A DNA stretch of 64,000 bases from Chryseobacterium pennae (GTDB lineage Bacteria; Bacteroidota; Bacteroidia; Flavobacteriales; Weeksellaceae), in NCBI RefSeq assembly GCF_003385515.1, contig NZ_QNVT01000026.1, positions 1 to 64,000 on the forward strand, in the 5' to 3' direction. The stretch's first letter is position 1; every line of letters starts with the position of its first letter. The translations under genes were made by a program, and so were the position numbers. Shown here one piece after another: positions 36,366 through 44,194 of the stretch. The notes beneath the pieces are model-generated. The model saw nothing but the letters and a program-made list of their open reading frames with translations. It made no database searches and had not been told where the DNA came from.

Positions 36366-37808
36366 ATGGAATTATCTAATATAGAACCGCAGATAATCTG
36401 GAAAAACTTCTCCAAATTAAATGCTGTTCCAAGACCATCAAAAAAAGAGGAAAAAGTAATTGCCTTCATCAAAGGATTTGGTGAAAACCTAGGCTTAGAA
36501 ACTACTGTAGATGAAGTAGGGAATGTAATTATTAAAAAGCCTGCTACTGCAGGAATGGAAGACCGTAAATCTATTGTACTTCAGTCACATTTGGATATGG
36601 TTTGCCAGAAAAACAATGATGTTAATTTCGATTTTGAAACAGAAGGAATCAAAATGGAAATTGACGGAGATTGGGTAAAGGCAAAAGGAACCACTTTAGG
36701 AGCTGATAACGGTTTAGGAGTGGCTACCATTATGTCTATCCTTGAAAGTTCAGATATTCCTCACCCTGCATTGGAAGCTTTATTCACTATTGATGAGGAA
36801 ACAGGAATGACAGGTGCTATCGGTTTAAAGCCAGGACAGCTTACCGGAGAGATCCTATTAAACCTTGATACGGAAGAAGACGATGAAATTGACATCGGCT
36901 GTGCCGGAGGTGTTGATGTTACTATCACTCAAAACTACACAACAGAAGCTCCGAAAGGACAGACTGTAAGAATTGAAGTAAAAGGATTACAGGGAGGTCA
37001 CTCAGGAATGGATATCCATAAAGGTTTCGGAAACGCAAACATTATCCTTGGAAGACTTCTTTACAAAGGAATAGAAAATCAAAATATTGAACTGATCTCT
37101 ATTGATGGTGGTGGATTAAGAAATGCCATTCCAAGAGAAGGAGTTGCTATGATCTCCGTAAGAAATGCTCAGGAGTTCATCCAGGAAGTTACAGTTCTTA
37201 AAACAGAAATTTTAGAGGAATTTGCATCTGTAGAACCAGCTCTTCAAATCAATATTGAAAATTCTACTTCTTCAGACAAATCGATTTCAGAAGGTGATTC
37301 TAAAAAAGTGATTCTTACTTTAAAAGCTCTTCACAACGGAGTATACAGAATGAGCCCGGATGTGGCTGATCTTGTAGAAGCTTCCAATAATGTAGCAAGA
37401 GTTGAATTGAAAGGTGGAGAATTAAAGATTCTTAACCTTACCAGATCTTCAGTAGACTCTTCTAAATATTCTACAGCAGAACAATTGAAATCTGTAGCAG
37501 AATTAGCTGGAATGAATGTAGTATTCAGCGGTTCATATCCAGGGTGGAAACCAAGACCAGGATCTGAAATCGTACAGATCATGGAAAAGATCTATACAGA
37601 GAAGTTCAATGAGAAGCCTCATGTTGTAGCTTGCCATGCAGGTTTAGAATGTGGTATCATTGGAGCTAATTATCCTGAAATGGAAATGGTAAGTTTCGGA
37701 CCTACGATCAGAGGAGCACACTCTCCTGATGAGAAAGCAAACATTCCATCTGCTCAGAAATTCTGGAGCTTCCTGAAAGATATTTTAGCGAATATTCCTC
37801 AGAAATAG
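36366..37808 (+). CDS. pepD: cytosolic beta-alanyl-histidine (nonspecific) dipeptidase
   Basis: A 480-residue M20 metallopeptidase that splits dipeptides in the cytoplasm. Ligands and catalytic motifs are QSHLDMV, TLGADNGLGVA, the TIDEETGMTGA pair, LNLDTEEDDEI and a late GAHSPDEK histidine. Length and motif order match PepD. It is monocistronic with a clear terminator. Confidence 0.94.
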   Translation: MELSNIEPQIIWKNFSKLNAVPRPSKKEEKVIAFIKGFGENLGLETTVDEVGNVIIKKPATAGMEDRKSIVLQSHLDMVCQKNNDVNFDFETEGIKMEIDGDWVKAKGTTLGADNGLGVATIMSILESSDIPHPALEALFTIDEETGMTGAIGLKPGQLTGEILLNLDTEEDDEIDIGCAGGVDVTITQNYTTEAPKGQTVRIEVKGLQGGHSGMDIHKGFGNANIILGRLLYKGIENQNIELISIDGGGLRNAIPREGVAMISVRNAQEFIQEVTVLKTEILEEFASVEPALQINIENSTSSDKSISEGDSKKVILTLKALHNGVYRMSPDVADLVEASNNVARVELKGGELKILNLTRSSVDSSKYSTAEQLKSVAELAGMNVVFSGSYPGWKPRPGSEIVQIMEKIYTEKFNEKPHVVACHAGLECGIIGANYPEMEMVSFGPTIRGAHSPDEKANIPSAQKFWSFLKDILANIPQK

Positions 37809-37829
37809 AATAGTAAAATAACTATATTG

Positions 37830-37865
37830 AATATCCAAAGTCAAGAGACTTTGGATATTTTTAAT
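37830..37865 (+). terminator. terminator after pepD
   Basis: AATATCCAAAGTC and GACTTTGGATATT form a perfect 13-bp stem, loop AAGA, then TTTTTAATTTT. Confidence 0.95.
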
Positions 37866-37975
37866 TTTATCAAATCATTAAACTATATTAAGAAATTAAG
37901 AACAAGTAGGGTAAACATAAATATCAATAAATAATTTCTTACCTTATTTAGCTTTAATCATAAAGACATTTAAAT

Positions 37976-38557
37976 ATGAAAAGTATTACAGTATTTTGCG
38001 GCTCAAGTTTCGGTACAGATAAAACCTATGAAGAACAGGCATTTTTACTTGGTCAGACTTTAGCAAAACAAAATATACAACTCATTTACGGTGGCTCTCA
38101 AACCGGTTTAATGGGAACGATTGCCAACGGAGCATTAAGTGAAAACGGAAAAGTAACCGGCGTTCTTCCTAACTTTTTACAGGCCAAGGAAATTGCCCAT
38201 AAAAACCTTACTGAACTGGTTCTTGTAGAAACAATGCATGAAAGAAAAACCAAAATGAATGAACTTTGTGATGGGGTGATCGTCCTTCCCGGCGGCTACG
38301 GAACGTTGGAAGAATTCTTTGAGATGATTACCTGGGCACAGCTTGGTCTTCACAAAAAACCAATCGCCATTTTGAATATTGACGGATTCTACAATGACCT
38401 GATAAACTTAGTTCAGAATATGGTAGATAAAGGCTTTTTGAAGCAGGTAAACAGAGATATGCTTCTGATCAGTGACAATATAGATGAATTGCTGGAAAAA
38501 ATGAGAAATTATCAGGCTCCTACGGTTGGAAAGTGGATTTCTAAAGAGGAAATATAA
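37976..38557 (+). CDS. LOG family protein (nucleotide phosphoribohydrolase)
   Basis: A 193-residue Rossmann-fold protein of the TIGR00730/LOG family, which hydrolyse cytokinin riboside or other nucleoside monophosphates. The signature LPGGYGTLEEFFE is at about residues 102-114, with HERKTKM upstream supplying the arginine. It starts FCGSSFG. Function in this species is unknown. Confidence 0.92.
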   Translation: MKSITVFCGSSFGTDKTYEEQAFLLGQTLAKQNIQLIYGGSQTGLMGTIANGALSENGKVTGVLPNFLQAKEIAHKNLTELVLVETMHERKTKMNELCDGVIVLPGGYGTLEEFFEMITWAQLGLHKKPIAILNIDGFYNDLINLVQNMVDKGFLKQVNRDMLLISDNIDELLEKMRNYQAPTVGKWISKEEI

Positions 38558-38581
38558 GTTCTCAATCAAAAAATATAAAAA

Positions 38582-38606
38582 ACCCGTTCGGATTTTCCAA
38601 ACGGGT
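38582..38606. terminator. terminator between LOG and ferredoxin genes
   Basis: ACCCGTT and AACGGGT form the stem with one interior mismatch (ACCCGTTCGG / CCAAACGGGT) between convergent genes. Confidence 0.8.
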
Positions 38607-38631
38607 CTCTTATTAAGATTAAAAAATATTT

Positions 38632-38961
38632 TTAAGGATAAGGAGCAATTTCCACTTCAAGTCCTTCCATGGCATCTGCAATATGCAACTGACAACCTAA
38701 TCGGCTGTTGTCTTTCACATGGAAAGCTTCAGCAAGCATCGCATCTTCTTCATCTCCCATTGGTTCCAGACCAGGATCATTGATTACATAAACCTGGCAT
38801 GAAGCACACATCGCCATTCCACCACATACCCCAATAGTACCTTCTTCAGCCAATTCATAAGAACGGATGATTTCCATTAAGTTCATGGACATATCCGTAG
38901 GAGCGACAACGTCGTGGATTACACCTTCTCTGTCGGTGATTTTAATATTAATATCTGACAT
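38632..38961 (-). CDS. [2Fe-2S] ferredoxin, adrenodoxin type
   Basis: A 109-residue electron carrier. The cluster cysteines are Cys46, Cys52, Cys55 and Cys90 (CX5CX2CX34C), around GVCGGMAMCASCQVYV. It is the second gene of a pair with the reductase upstream (12-bp gap), which should reduce it from NAD(P)H. Confidence 0.93.
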   Translation of the reverse strand: MSDINIKITDREGVIHDVVAPTDMSMNLMEIIRSYELAEEGTIGVCGGMAMCASCQVYVINDPGLEPMGDEEDAMLAEAFHVKDNSRLGCQLHIADAMEGLEVEIAPYP

Positions 38962-38973
38962 AATTCTGCAAAA

Positions 38974-40029
38974 TTAGTCAATTTTTTTCACAACAGCCTT
39001 CTCTGCTTCTTTACGGCTTCCGTCAAATCCGTCTACTCCACTTACTGTAGTATATTTCAATACGAATTTCTTACCAGGATTCAATCTGTTATAAACACTT
39101 TGACACATTAAAGTTGCTTCATGGAAACCACAAAGAATCAACTTCAGTTTTCCAGGATATGTATTAATATCTCCGATAGCATAAATACCGTCAATATTAG
39201 TCTGATAATCAAGGGCATTGTTTACAACAATTGCATTTTTCTCGATGTTCAGTCCCCAGTTTCCGATCTCCCCCAATTTTGGAGTCAACCCGAATAATGG
39301 AATGAAATAATCTGTTTCAATTTCAAAAGCATCTTCACCATCTTTCTGTATAGTGATTGCTTCTACTTTACCATCACCTCTTATTCCAGTTACTTCAGCT
39401 GGAGTGATCAACTTGATTTTTCCTGCGTTTTTCAGGTCCTGAACTTTTTCTACAGAATCCAAAGCTCCTCTGAACTCATTTCTTCTGTGAATCAAAGTAA
39501 CTTCACTGGCTACGTTAGAAAGGAAAATACTCCAGTCAAGGGCAGAATCTCCACCTCCGGCAATCACTACTTTCTTATTTCTGAAATGCTCAGGTTCTTT
39601 AACGAAATACTCCAGACCTTTTTCCTCATAATCAGCTACGTTTTCAAAAGTAGGTTTTCTAGGCTCAAAAGTTCCCAATCCACCTGCAATAGCAATCGCC
39701 TTACATCTGTGAACAGTTCCTTTGTTAGTAACCACTTCAAACCACTCATCATCTACTTTTGTGTAAGAAACGGCTGTTTCTCCCAATGTAAATCCAGGTT
39801 GAAACTGCTTGATCTGCTCCATCAAATTATCCACTAATTCTCCAGCGTTTACTGAAGGATACCCCGGAATATCAAAAATAGGTTTCTTCGGATAAAGTTC
39901 AGCCAATTGCCCTCCCGGTTGTGGAAGTGCGTCAATAATATGGCACTTCATTTTTAAAAGCCCTGCTTCAAAAACGGCAAAAAGTCCTGTAGGACCTGCC
40001 CCTATGATCAATATATCAGTGGTTATCAT
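38974..40029 (-). CDS. ferredoxin-NADP reductase, thioredoxin-reductase-like
   Basis: A 351-residue flavoprotein. FAD binding is by IIGAGPTGLFAVFEAG near the N terminus, NADPH binding by VVIAGGGDSALDW (about 151-163), and the C-terminal FAD site is YAIGDINTYPGKLKL. The CxxC of thioredoxin reductases is absent. It fits YumC-type ferredoxin reductase and forms an operon with the ferredoxin. A minus-strand TAAATTTG at 40061-40068 is a possible -7 box. Confidence 0.93.
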   Translation of the reverse strand: MITTDILIIGAGPTGLFAVFEAGLLKMKCHIIDALPQPGGQLAELYPKKPIFDIPGYPSVNAGELVDNLMEQIKQFQPGFTLGETAVSYTKVDDEWFEVVTNKGTVHRCKAIAIAGGLGTFEPRKPTFENVADYEEKGLEYFVKEPEHFRNKKVVIAGGGDSALDWSIFLSNVASEVTLIHRRNEFRGALDSVEKVQDLKNAGKIKLITPAEVTGIRGDGKVEAITIQKDGEDAFEIETDYFIPLFGLTPKLGEIGNWGLNIEKNAIVVNNALDYQTNIDGIYAIGDINTYPGKLKLILCGFHEATLMCQSVYNRLNPGKKFVLKYTTVSGVDGFDGSRKEAEKAVVKKID

Positions 40030-40150
40030 AATTTAGATAATTTAATTATACATGTAACTGCAAATTTACTAATTTTAATGCGAAGCATATTTAATTGATT
40101 CTAAATAAAAACCTGAGATTTGTCAAATATCTATTATTTAAGATATTAAA

Positions 40151-40166
40151 TTTGGCAATGTTTTTG
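40151..40166 (+). promoter_or_regulatory. sigma-54-like -24/-12 element
   Basis: The 16-mer TTTGGCAATGTTTTTG is identical to the one at 7288-7304. It ends 13 bp before the DUF3108 gene start, which would give a very short leader. Confidence 0.35.
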
Positions 40167-40179
40167 TAAATGTCTTATC

Positions 40180-40950
40180 ATGAAGAAAATTTTAAACCTT
40201 TTTGCAGTATTTATATTCTTTTTAGGCTCTGCCCAGATTGATAACATCGCAGACGGCGAATCCATCACCCTTAGAATCCACTATGGCTTCTTAAATGCAG
40301 GAACCGCTAATCTTACTACTAAAAAGACTACTTATAAAGGCGCTCCTCACCTTTATGTAAAAGGTACCGGACAAACTACTGGTGCGGTAAAAGCATTCTT
40401 CAAAGTAGAAGACTTATATGAAAGTTTCATTGATACAGCAACCGGTTTACCTAGCTACTATGTAAGAAATGTACGTGAGGGAGGTTATCGTCAGCATTTT
40501 GAAACTGCCTTTAATCACGATAACAATACTTTAATTTTAACTGATAAAAAAACACCAGCTAATGGTTCAAAGGTCATCAAATCCGTGAAAGGAGTTCAGG
40601 ATATGCTTTCCTGCTTCTATTATCTTCGAAGCAAAAACCCGGATGAATTAAAAGTAGGAACTGTTATCAATATGAATGTATGGATTGATGATGAAATGTT
40701 TCCTTTTCAGCTTAAAGTGACAGGAACTGAGAACTTAAAAACAAAATTCGGTACGATCAATTGCTTAAAAATAATTCCTTCTGTAAAAAGCGGAAGAGTA
40801 TTCAAGGAAAAAGAAGGGGTTACCATGTGGGTTTCCAATGATGCCAATCACTTACCGATGCTCTTGAAAGCTGAATTGGCTGTGGGTTCACTCAAAGCAA
40901 GTATTGATGATTATAAAAACGTAAAATATCCTTTAAAGTTTACCAAATAG
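40180..40950 (+). CDS. DUF3108 protein, exported
   Basis: A 256-residue protein with signal peptide (MKKILNLFAVFIFFLGSA) and a beta-rich domain of the DUF3108 family: SITLRIHYGFLNAGTANL, AFFKVEDLYESFID, QDMLSCFYYLRSK and VTMWVSNDANHLPMLLKAEL. Probably periplasmic; role unknown. It is monocistronic. Confidence 0.9.
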   Translation: MKKILNLFAVFIFFLGSAQIDNIADGESITLRIHYGFLNAGTANLTTKKTTYKGAPHLYVKGTGQTTGAVKAFFKVEDLYESFIDTATGLPSYYVRNVREGGYRQHFETAFNHDNNTLILTDKKTPANGSKVIKSVKGVQDMLSCFYYLRSKNPDELKVGTVINMNVWIDDEMFPFQLKVTGTENLKTKFGTINCLKIIPSVKSGRVFKEKEGVTMWVSNDANHLPMLLKAELAVGSLKASIDDYKNVKYPLKFTK

Positions 40951-40970
40951 TTTCAGAATACAATAAAAAC

Positions 40971-41008
40971 AAAACAGAGAATCTATAGCCAGACTCTCTG
41001 TTTTATTT
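40971..41008. terminator. terminator after the DUF3108 gene
   Basis: AAAACAGAGA (40971-40980) pairs with TCTCTGTTTT (40995-41004), between convergent genes. Confidence 0.8.
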
Positions 41009-41031
41009 TATCCCTTAAGGCATTCTGTATT

Positions 41032-41583
41032 TTAAAATCTATAAGAAACCCCAGCCTGGGCTATTCCTTTCATTCCAATATTAGTTTCCACAAAAACACT
41101 TAGATCTCCTCCATATCTCAGCCCAATGGGAACAACATTAAATCCAAATCCAGTACTGCTATCTTTATTCTCCTTTTCAGTATCCTTATTCACATAAGTT
41201 GTACTCGTAAAATTAACACCAATGCTACCTCCTGAATACAGTCCTAGCTTATTCTTTCTAAGCCAGAAATAATCTATTTTTGGAAGTATTGAGGTTATGT
41301 TTTGTTTCGAAACAGACTCTGTTTTTCCAAAGAATTCATTGGTAACATCTATCCCATAGCGCCACTTCATATTTTCACTGTACATCATTACTCCAAAAGC
41401 AGCAACACCTTTGCTTGAAGGACTTATTGTGGAAGTTCCAGAAACGAAAGCTAGAACAATGGTAGGAGCTAGTTCATACGCAATCCCATACACAGAAGGA
41501 GCTCCATAACTGGCTGCAATTTCAATTTTTTGAGCATTAAGACATGCCCCCGCAATTAAAAGCAGAAATAACAATTTTTTCAT
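41032..41583 (-). CDS. outer-membrane beta-barrel-like protein
   Basis: A 183-residue secreted protein with signal peptide ending LNAQ at about 18. Alternating hydrophobic strands and a terminal VSYRF suggest a small outer-membrane barrel. I do not recognise a family. A long gene-free region lies upstream. Confidence 0.75.
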   Translation of the reverse strand: MKKLLFLLLIAGACLNAQKIEIAASYGAPSVYGIAYELAPTIVLAFVSGTSTISPSSKGVAAFGVMMYSENMKWRYGIDVTNEFFGKTESVSKQNITSILPKIDYFWLRKNKLGLYSGGSIGVNFTSTTYVNKDTEKENKDSSTGFGFNVVPIGLRYGGDLSVFVETNIGMKGIAQAGVSYRF

Positions 41584-41741
41584 AATGTTTATAATTTAAC
41601 TAGATCAAAAATAAAAATCTAACTAAATTAATTGCAACAAAATATAACTTTAATGAAAAAAACAACCATTTGATTCAAAATTACCCAAAGAGTTAGAATT
41701 AATTACACTTTTAATGAGTGTGTGTTATAAATTTTAAATTC

Positions 41742-41762
41742 AAGTTGTCTTAATAATAAGAG
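41742..41762 (+). repeat. left copy of 21-bp direct repeat
   Basis: The sequence begins AAGTTGTCTTAATAATAAGA and ends G at 41762. An identical 21-mer is at 48077-48097 in the same orientation. The bases on both outer and inner sides differ, so the match is exactly 21 bp. Together they flank the 42.4-47.9 kb block. Confidence 0.85.
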
Positions 41763-42159
41763 AAGCTGCAAACAATATTTAAAAGCTTTATTAATTCTCT
41801 TAAACGAGATAAAAAAAACATCAATTTCTGAAATCAATATTTGAAAAATATAGATTTCCTGGCAATTTAAAGGAGAATAAATAAATTTAACAAACTGAAT
41901 ATCAATTTATTAAATAATTATTTCCAATAAAAGTGAAAAAAAATTTGGATTCTTATTTTTTTTGAATACTTTAGCAAAATAACCACGAAACAAAACTAAT
42001 AACAAAGATTAAACAAAATTATTATGAATTTAATAATATTGAAACTCTGAGAACTATCATGAGGAATTTAAGGAGCAAGAAGAATTTATTTCCGGCTTTT
42101 TAGATACAGTAACATTATTATTTTAAAATATGTGTTACAAGCTTAATTCTTCTGCAAGG

Positions 42160-42303
42160 TTAAATTTCAATATACCTTCTCTCACAAAGACCAGGATCTA
42201 CCGGTTTATGACATACTGAGGTCTTTACCCATTCAATATTATACTCCTTACAGGATACAATCATCATTGATATCCTAATATCAAAATCCGATCTTTCATC
42301 CAT
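42160..42303 (-). pseudogene. possible short remnant frame
   Basis: A 47-residue frame beginning MDERSDFDIR, with VSCKEY and CHKPVDPGLC. The spacing CxxPxDxGxC recalls the start of a Kunitz inhibitor domain, but the rest of such a domain is missing. It may be chance or a relic. Confidence 0.2.
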
Positions 42304-42390
42304 TTAAGTTTGTAGTGGCCAATACAGACCAGGAAGGATTATAGATAAAAGTGAAATTAATTAATTTATTAAATCTTAAAATTTACAACC

Positions 42391-42657
42391 ATGAACAAAA
42401 GATTATTATTCGCAGCAGGCGCTACTGCTGTTTGCTTAGTAGCATTTTCATTTAAGCCACTAGAGTCTCAAAAAGGAGTTTACGATCCTGTATCAGGAAA
42501 TATCATCTTCAACGCAGGGACTGCAAAATCATTTACAAGTTCATATGACAACCACTCTGACAAGCAGGTAGTTTGGTCTAAGTACCACAAAGACTGGACT
42601 GCTGTACAGGAAATTGAAACTGTACAAAAGGTTTCTAATGTTCTTAACAAGTACTAG
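42391..42657 (+). CDS. small exported protein, candidate peptide precursor
   Basis: An 88-residue protein with an N-terminal signal-like hydrophobic segment (residues 4-21). The mature part has no cysteine but contains YDPVSGNI, two tryptophans (VVWSKYHKDW) and a C-terminal helix with QEIETVQKVSN. I do not recognise a family. It is followed immediately by a palindromic terminator and then by the HTTM operon, the layout expected of an abundant substrate ahead of its maturation genes. Being the precursor is inference; it could also be an immunity or structural peptide. Confidence 0.75.
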   Translation: MNKRLLFAAGATAVCLVAFSFKPLESQKGVYDPVSGNIIFNAGTAKSFTSSYDNHSDKQVVWSKYHKDWTAVQEIETVQKVSNVLNKY

Positions 42658-42681
42658 AACTATTTCCATTCAATAACCTAT

Positions 42682-42713
42682 GCAAAGCTGTTGAATTCAA
42701 CAGCTTTGCTTTT
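42682..42713 (+). terminator. perfect palindromic terminator or attenuator
   Basis: GCAAAGCTGTTGAA and TTCAACAGCTTTGC form a perfect 14-bp palindrome followed by TTTTAAT, 25 bp after the 88-aa gene. The next gene starts 17 bp later, so partial readthrough would set a high precursor to enzyme ratio. Confidence 0.9.
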
Positions 42714-42729
42714 AATATAACGACTGATC

Positions 42730-43326
42730 ATGAGGAAATTATATTTTTACTTTACCCTGCATTTCTTTTTAGTCTTAAGCATGTCTTTTTATTTGTGTAT
42801 CTCATCCTATTATAAAGTAAAGGAATCTAAGGATGTAGACGTTTGGGTTTTAAAAGATATTGTAAAGTTCAGCAACAGAAATCTGCATCCGTATTTTGTT
42901 TTTACAGGAATTAATACCGGTTATGGTTTTTTTGGAACCAGTGTTTCTACGCAGAAATTCATTGAAATGGAACGTTATGACATCAATAACAAACTGCTTG
43001 AAAGCAGTGATAATTTTGGATTTACCACTGTTACCGGAAGAATACGATACGAAGGATTTCCTACTCATATTTCCAACTTTATTTCAGAAACTGAGGAAAT
43101 GGCTGCCAAAGACAGCACACAAAAAAAATCAAAAGATATCAAACTTAGGGAAGACTATGCTTATAAATTATTTAAACATTTAGGAAAAAGAGCTGTAGGA
43201 AACGACACTAATACCCAATACTACATTATCAGGCTTTGCACTATCATTCCGCATGATATCTGGCAGGGACAAATAACAAAAAACAAAGTATATGTTGAAA
43301 AAGAGTATAAATACTATATTAAATAA
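42730..43326 (+). CDS. membrane-anchored protein, SdpA-like position
   Basis: A 198-residue protein with one N-terminal transmembrane segment (about 6-27) and a periplasmic domain containing YFVFTGINTGYGFFGTSVST and RIRYEGFPTH, and a C-terminal YYIIRLC. In SDP systems SdpA is a small partner of the HTTM protein SdpB, and a GYGFFxxNV-like motif recurs before HTTM genes as I recall. The similarity to SdpA is by context, not proven by sequence. The last 35 bp overlap the HTTM gene. Confidence 0.75.
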   Translation: MRKLYFYFTLHFFLVLSMSFYLCISSYYKVKESKDVDVWVLKDIVKFSNRNLHPYFVFTGINTGYGFFGTSVSTQKFIEMERYDINNKLLESSDNFGFTTVTGRIRYEGFPTHISNFISETEEMAAKDSTQKKSKDIKLREDYAYKLFKHLGKRAVGNDTNTQYYIIRLCTIIPHDIWQGQITKNKVYVEKEYKYYIK

Positions 43327-44194
43327 AGCTGATACTTTCTGGAGAATTCCACAAAATCAGACAACAGAGATGTTTCTCCCATTCTTCAGAATTGGGGTTG
43401 TATTCATTGCTCTGGTAGATATTTTATCTATGTATAAGGATATCAGGCTGCTTTTTTCTGCAAATGAAACTTTCATTCCGAGAGATTTTCTGTTCTTATA
43501 TTCTGAATATTTCGATTATCTGAACGGGCTGTATAATTACCTTGACATCAACAATTTATCAGGTATTTATTATAAATATATTTTAATTATTTATATCGCT
43601 GCATTAGTATTTGTATTAGCAGGACTCTTTACCCGGTTTTCTGTATTGATTGCACTGGTGGCACAGCTTATCATCTATCGCTCATTCGCGGAGGTAGGCT
43701 ATGGATATGATCAGTTTGCAACCATTTCTCTATTCTATTGTCTTATTTTCCCTACCAACAGGAAGTATTCTATAGATTCCATATTGTTCAAACAGAAACA
43801 GCTTTCGGATTTCAACTATGCAAGGGTAATACAGATTCACCTGTGTATTGTCTATTTCTTTGCCGGGATTGCAAAAGCATTGGATATAGAATGGTGGAAC
43901 GGGATTTCTTTATGGAGGTCTTTTTCATCTATTTACGATAATAATTTTAAACTTCCACCTTTCTTCTTTCTTATATTCGGGATTGGAACTGTCTTGTTGG
44001 AAACTCTTTATCCCCTGCTTGTTTCCATCAAAAAAACGAGGTATATCACTGTTATTATGTGCATCATTATGCATTTGGGGATTGCCTTCATTTTAAAGCT
44101 GTATTCTTTTGCGTTTATATTGATTTTGTGGAATATGTTGGCTTGGTTTTCAATATCCAAGGAATATAAAACTCAGGTGGTAAATGAATTCTAA
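43292..44194 (+). CDS. HTTM domain membrane protein (SdpB/VKGC-like)
   Basis: A 300-residue multi-pass membrane protein, about 6-7 hydrophobic segments. FLPFFRIGVVFIALVDILSMY, GYGYDQFATISLFYCLIFP and VIQIHLCIVYFFAGIAKALDIEWWNG are typical of the HTTM superfamily, which includes SdpB and vitamin K-dependent gamma-carboxylase. Start is ATG inside the upstream gene (35-bp overlap) and the end overlaps the next gene by 11 bp, so this is tightly coupled. It may modify or process the 88-aa exported protein; substrate and reaction are unknown. Confidence 0.88.
   Translation: MLKKSINTILNKADTFWRIPQNQTTEMFLPFFRIGVVFIALVDILSMYKDIRLLFSANETFIPRDFLFLYSEYFDYLNGLYNYLDINNLSGIYYKYILIIYIAALVFVLAGLFTRFSVLIALVAQLIIYRSFAEVGYGYDQFATISLFYCLIFPTNRKYSIDSILFKQKQLSDFNYARVIQIHLCIVYFFAGIAKALDIEWWNGISLWRSFSSIYDNNFKLPPFFFLIFGIGTVLLETLYPLLVSIKKTRYITVIMCIIMHLGIAFILKLYSFAFILILWNMLAWFSISKEYKTQVVNEF

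Larger units (their letters stand above)
41584..42390. other. gene-free region upstream of the Sdp-like block
   Basis: Very AT-rich. It contains the left 21-bp direct repeat (41742-41762), a -7-like TAAGTTTG at 42305-42312 for the small exported protein gene, and on the minus strand a 47-codon open frame (42160-42303) with the pattern SVCHKPVDPGLCERR, possibly a remnant. Nothing else is convincing. Confidence 0.5.

Noticed and set aside
36366..36472. Antisense frame over the pepD start
   Set aside because: Shadow of pepD.
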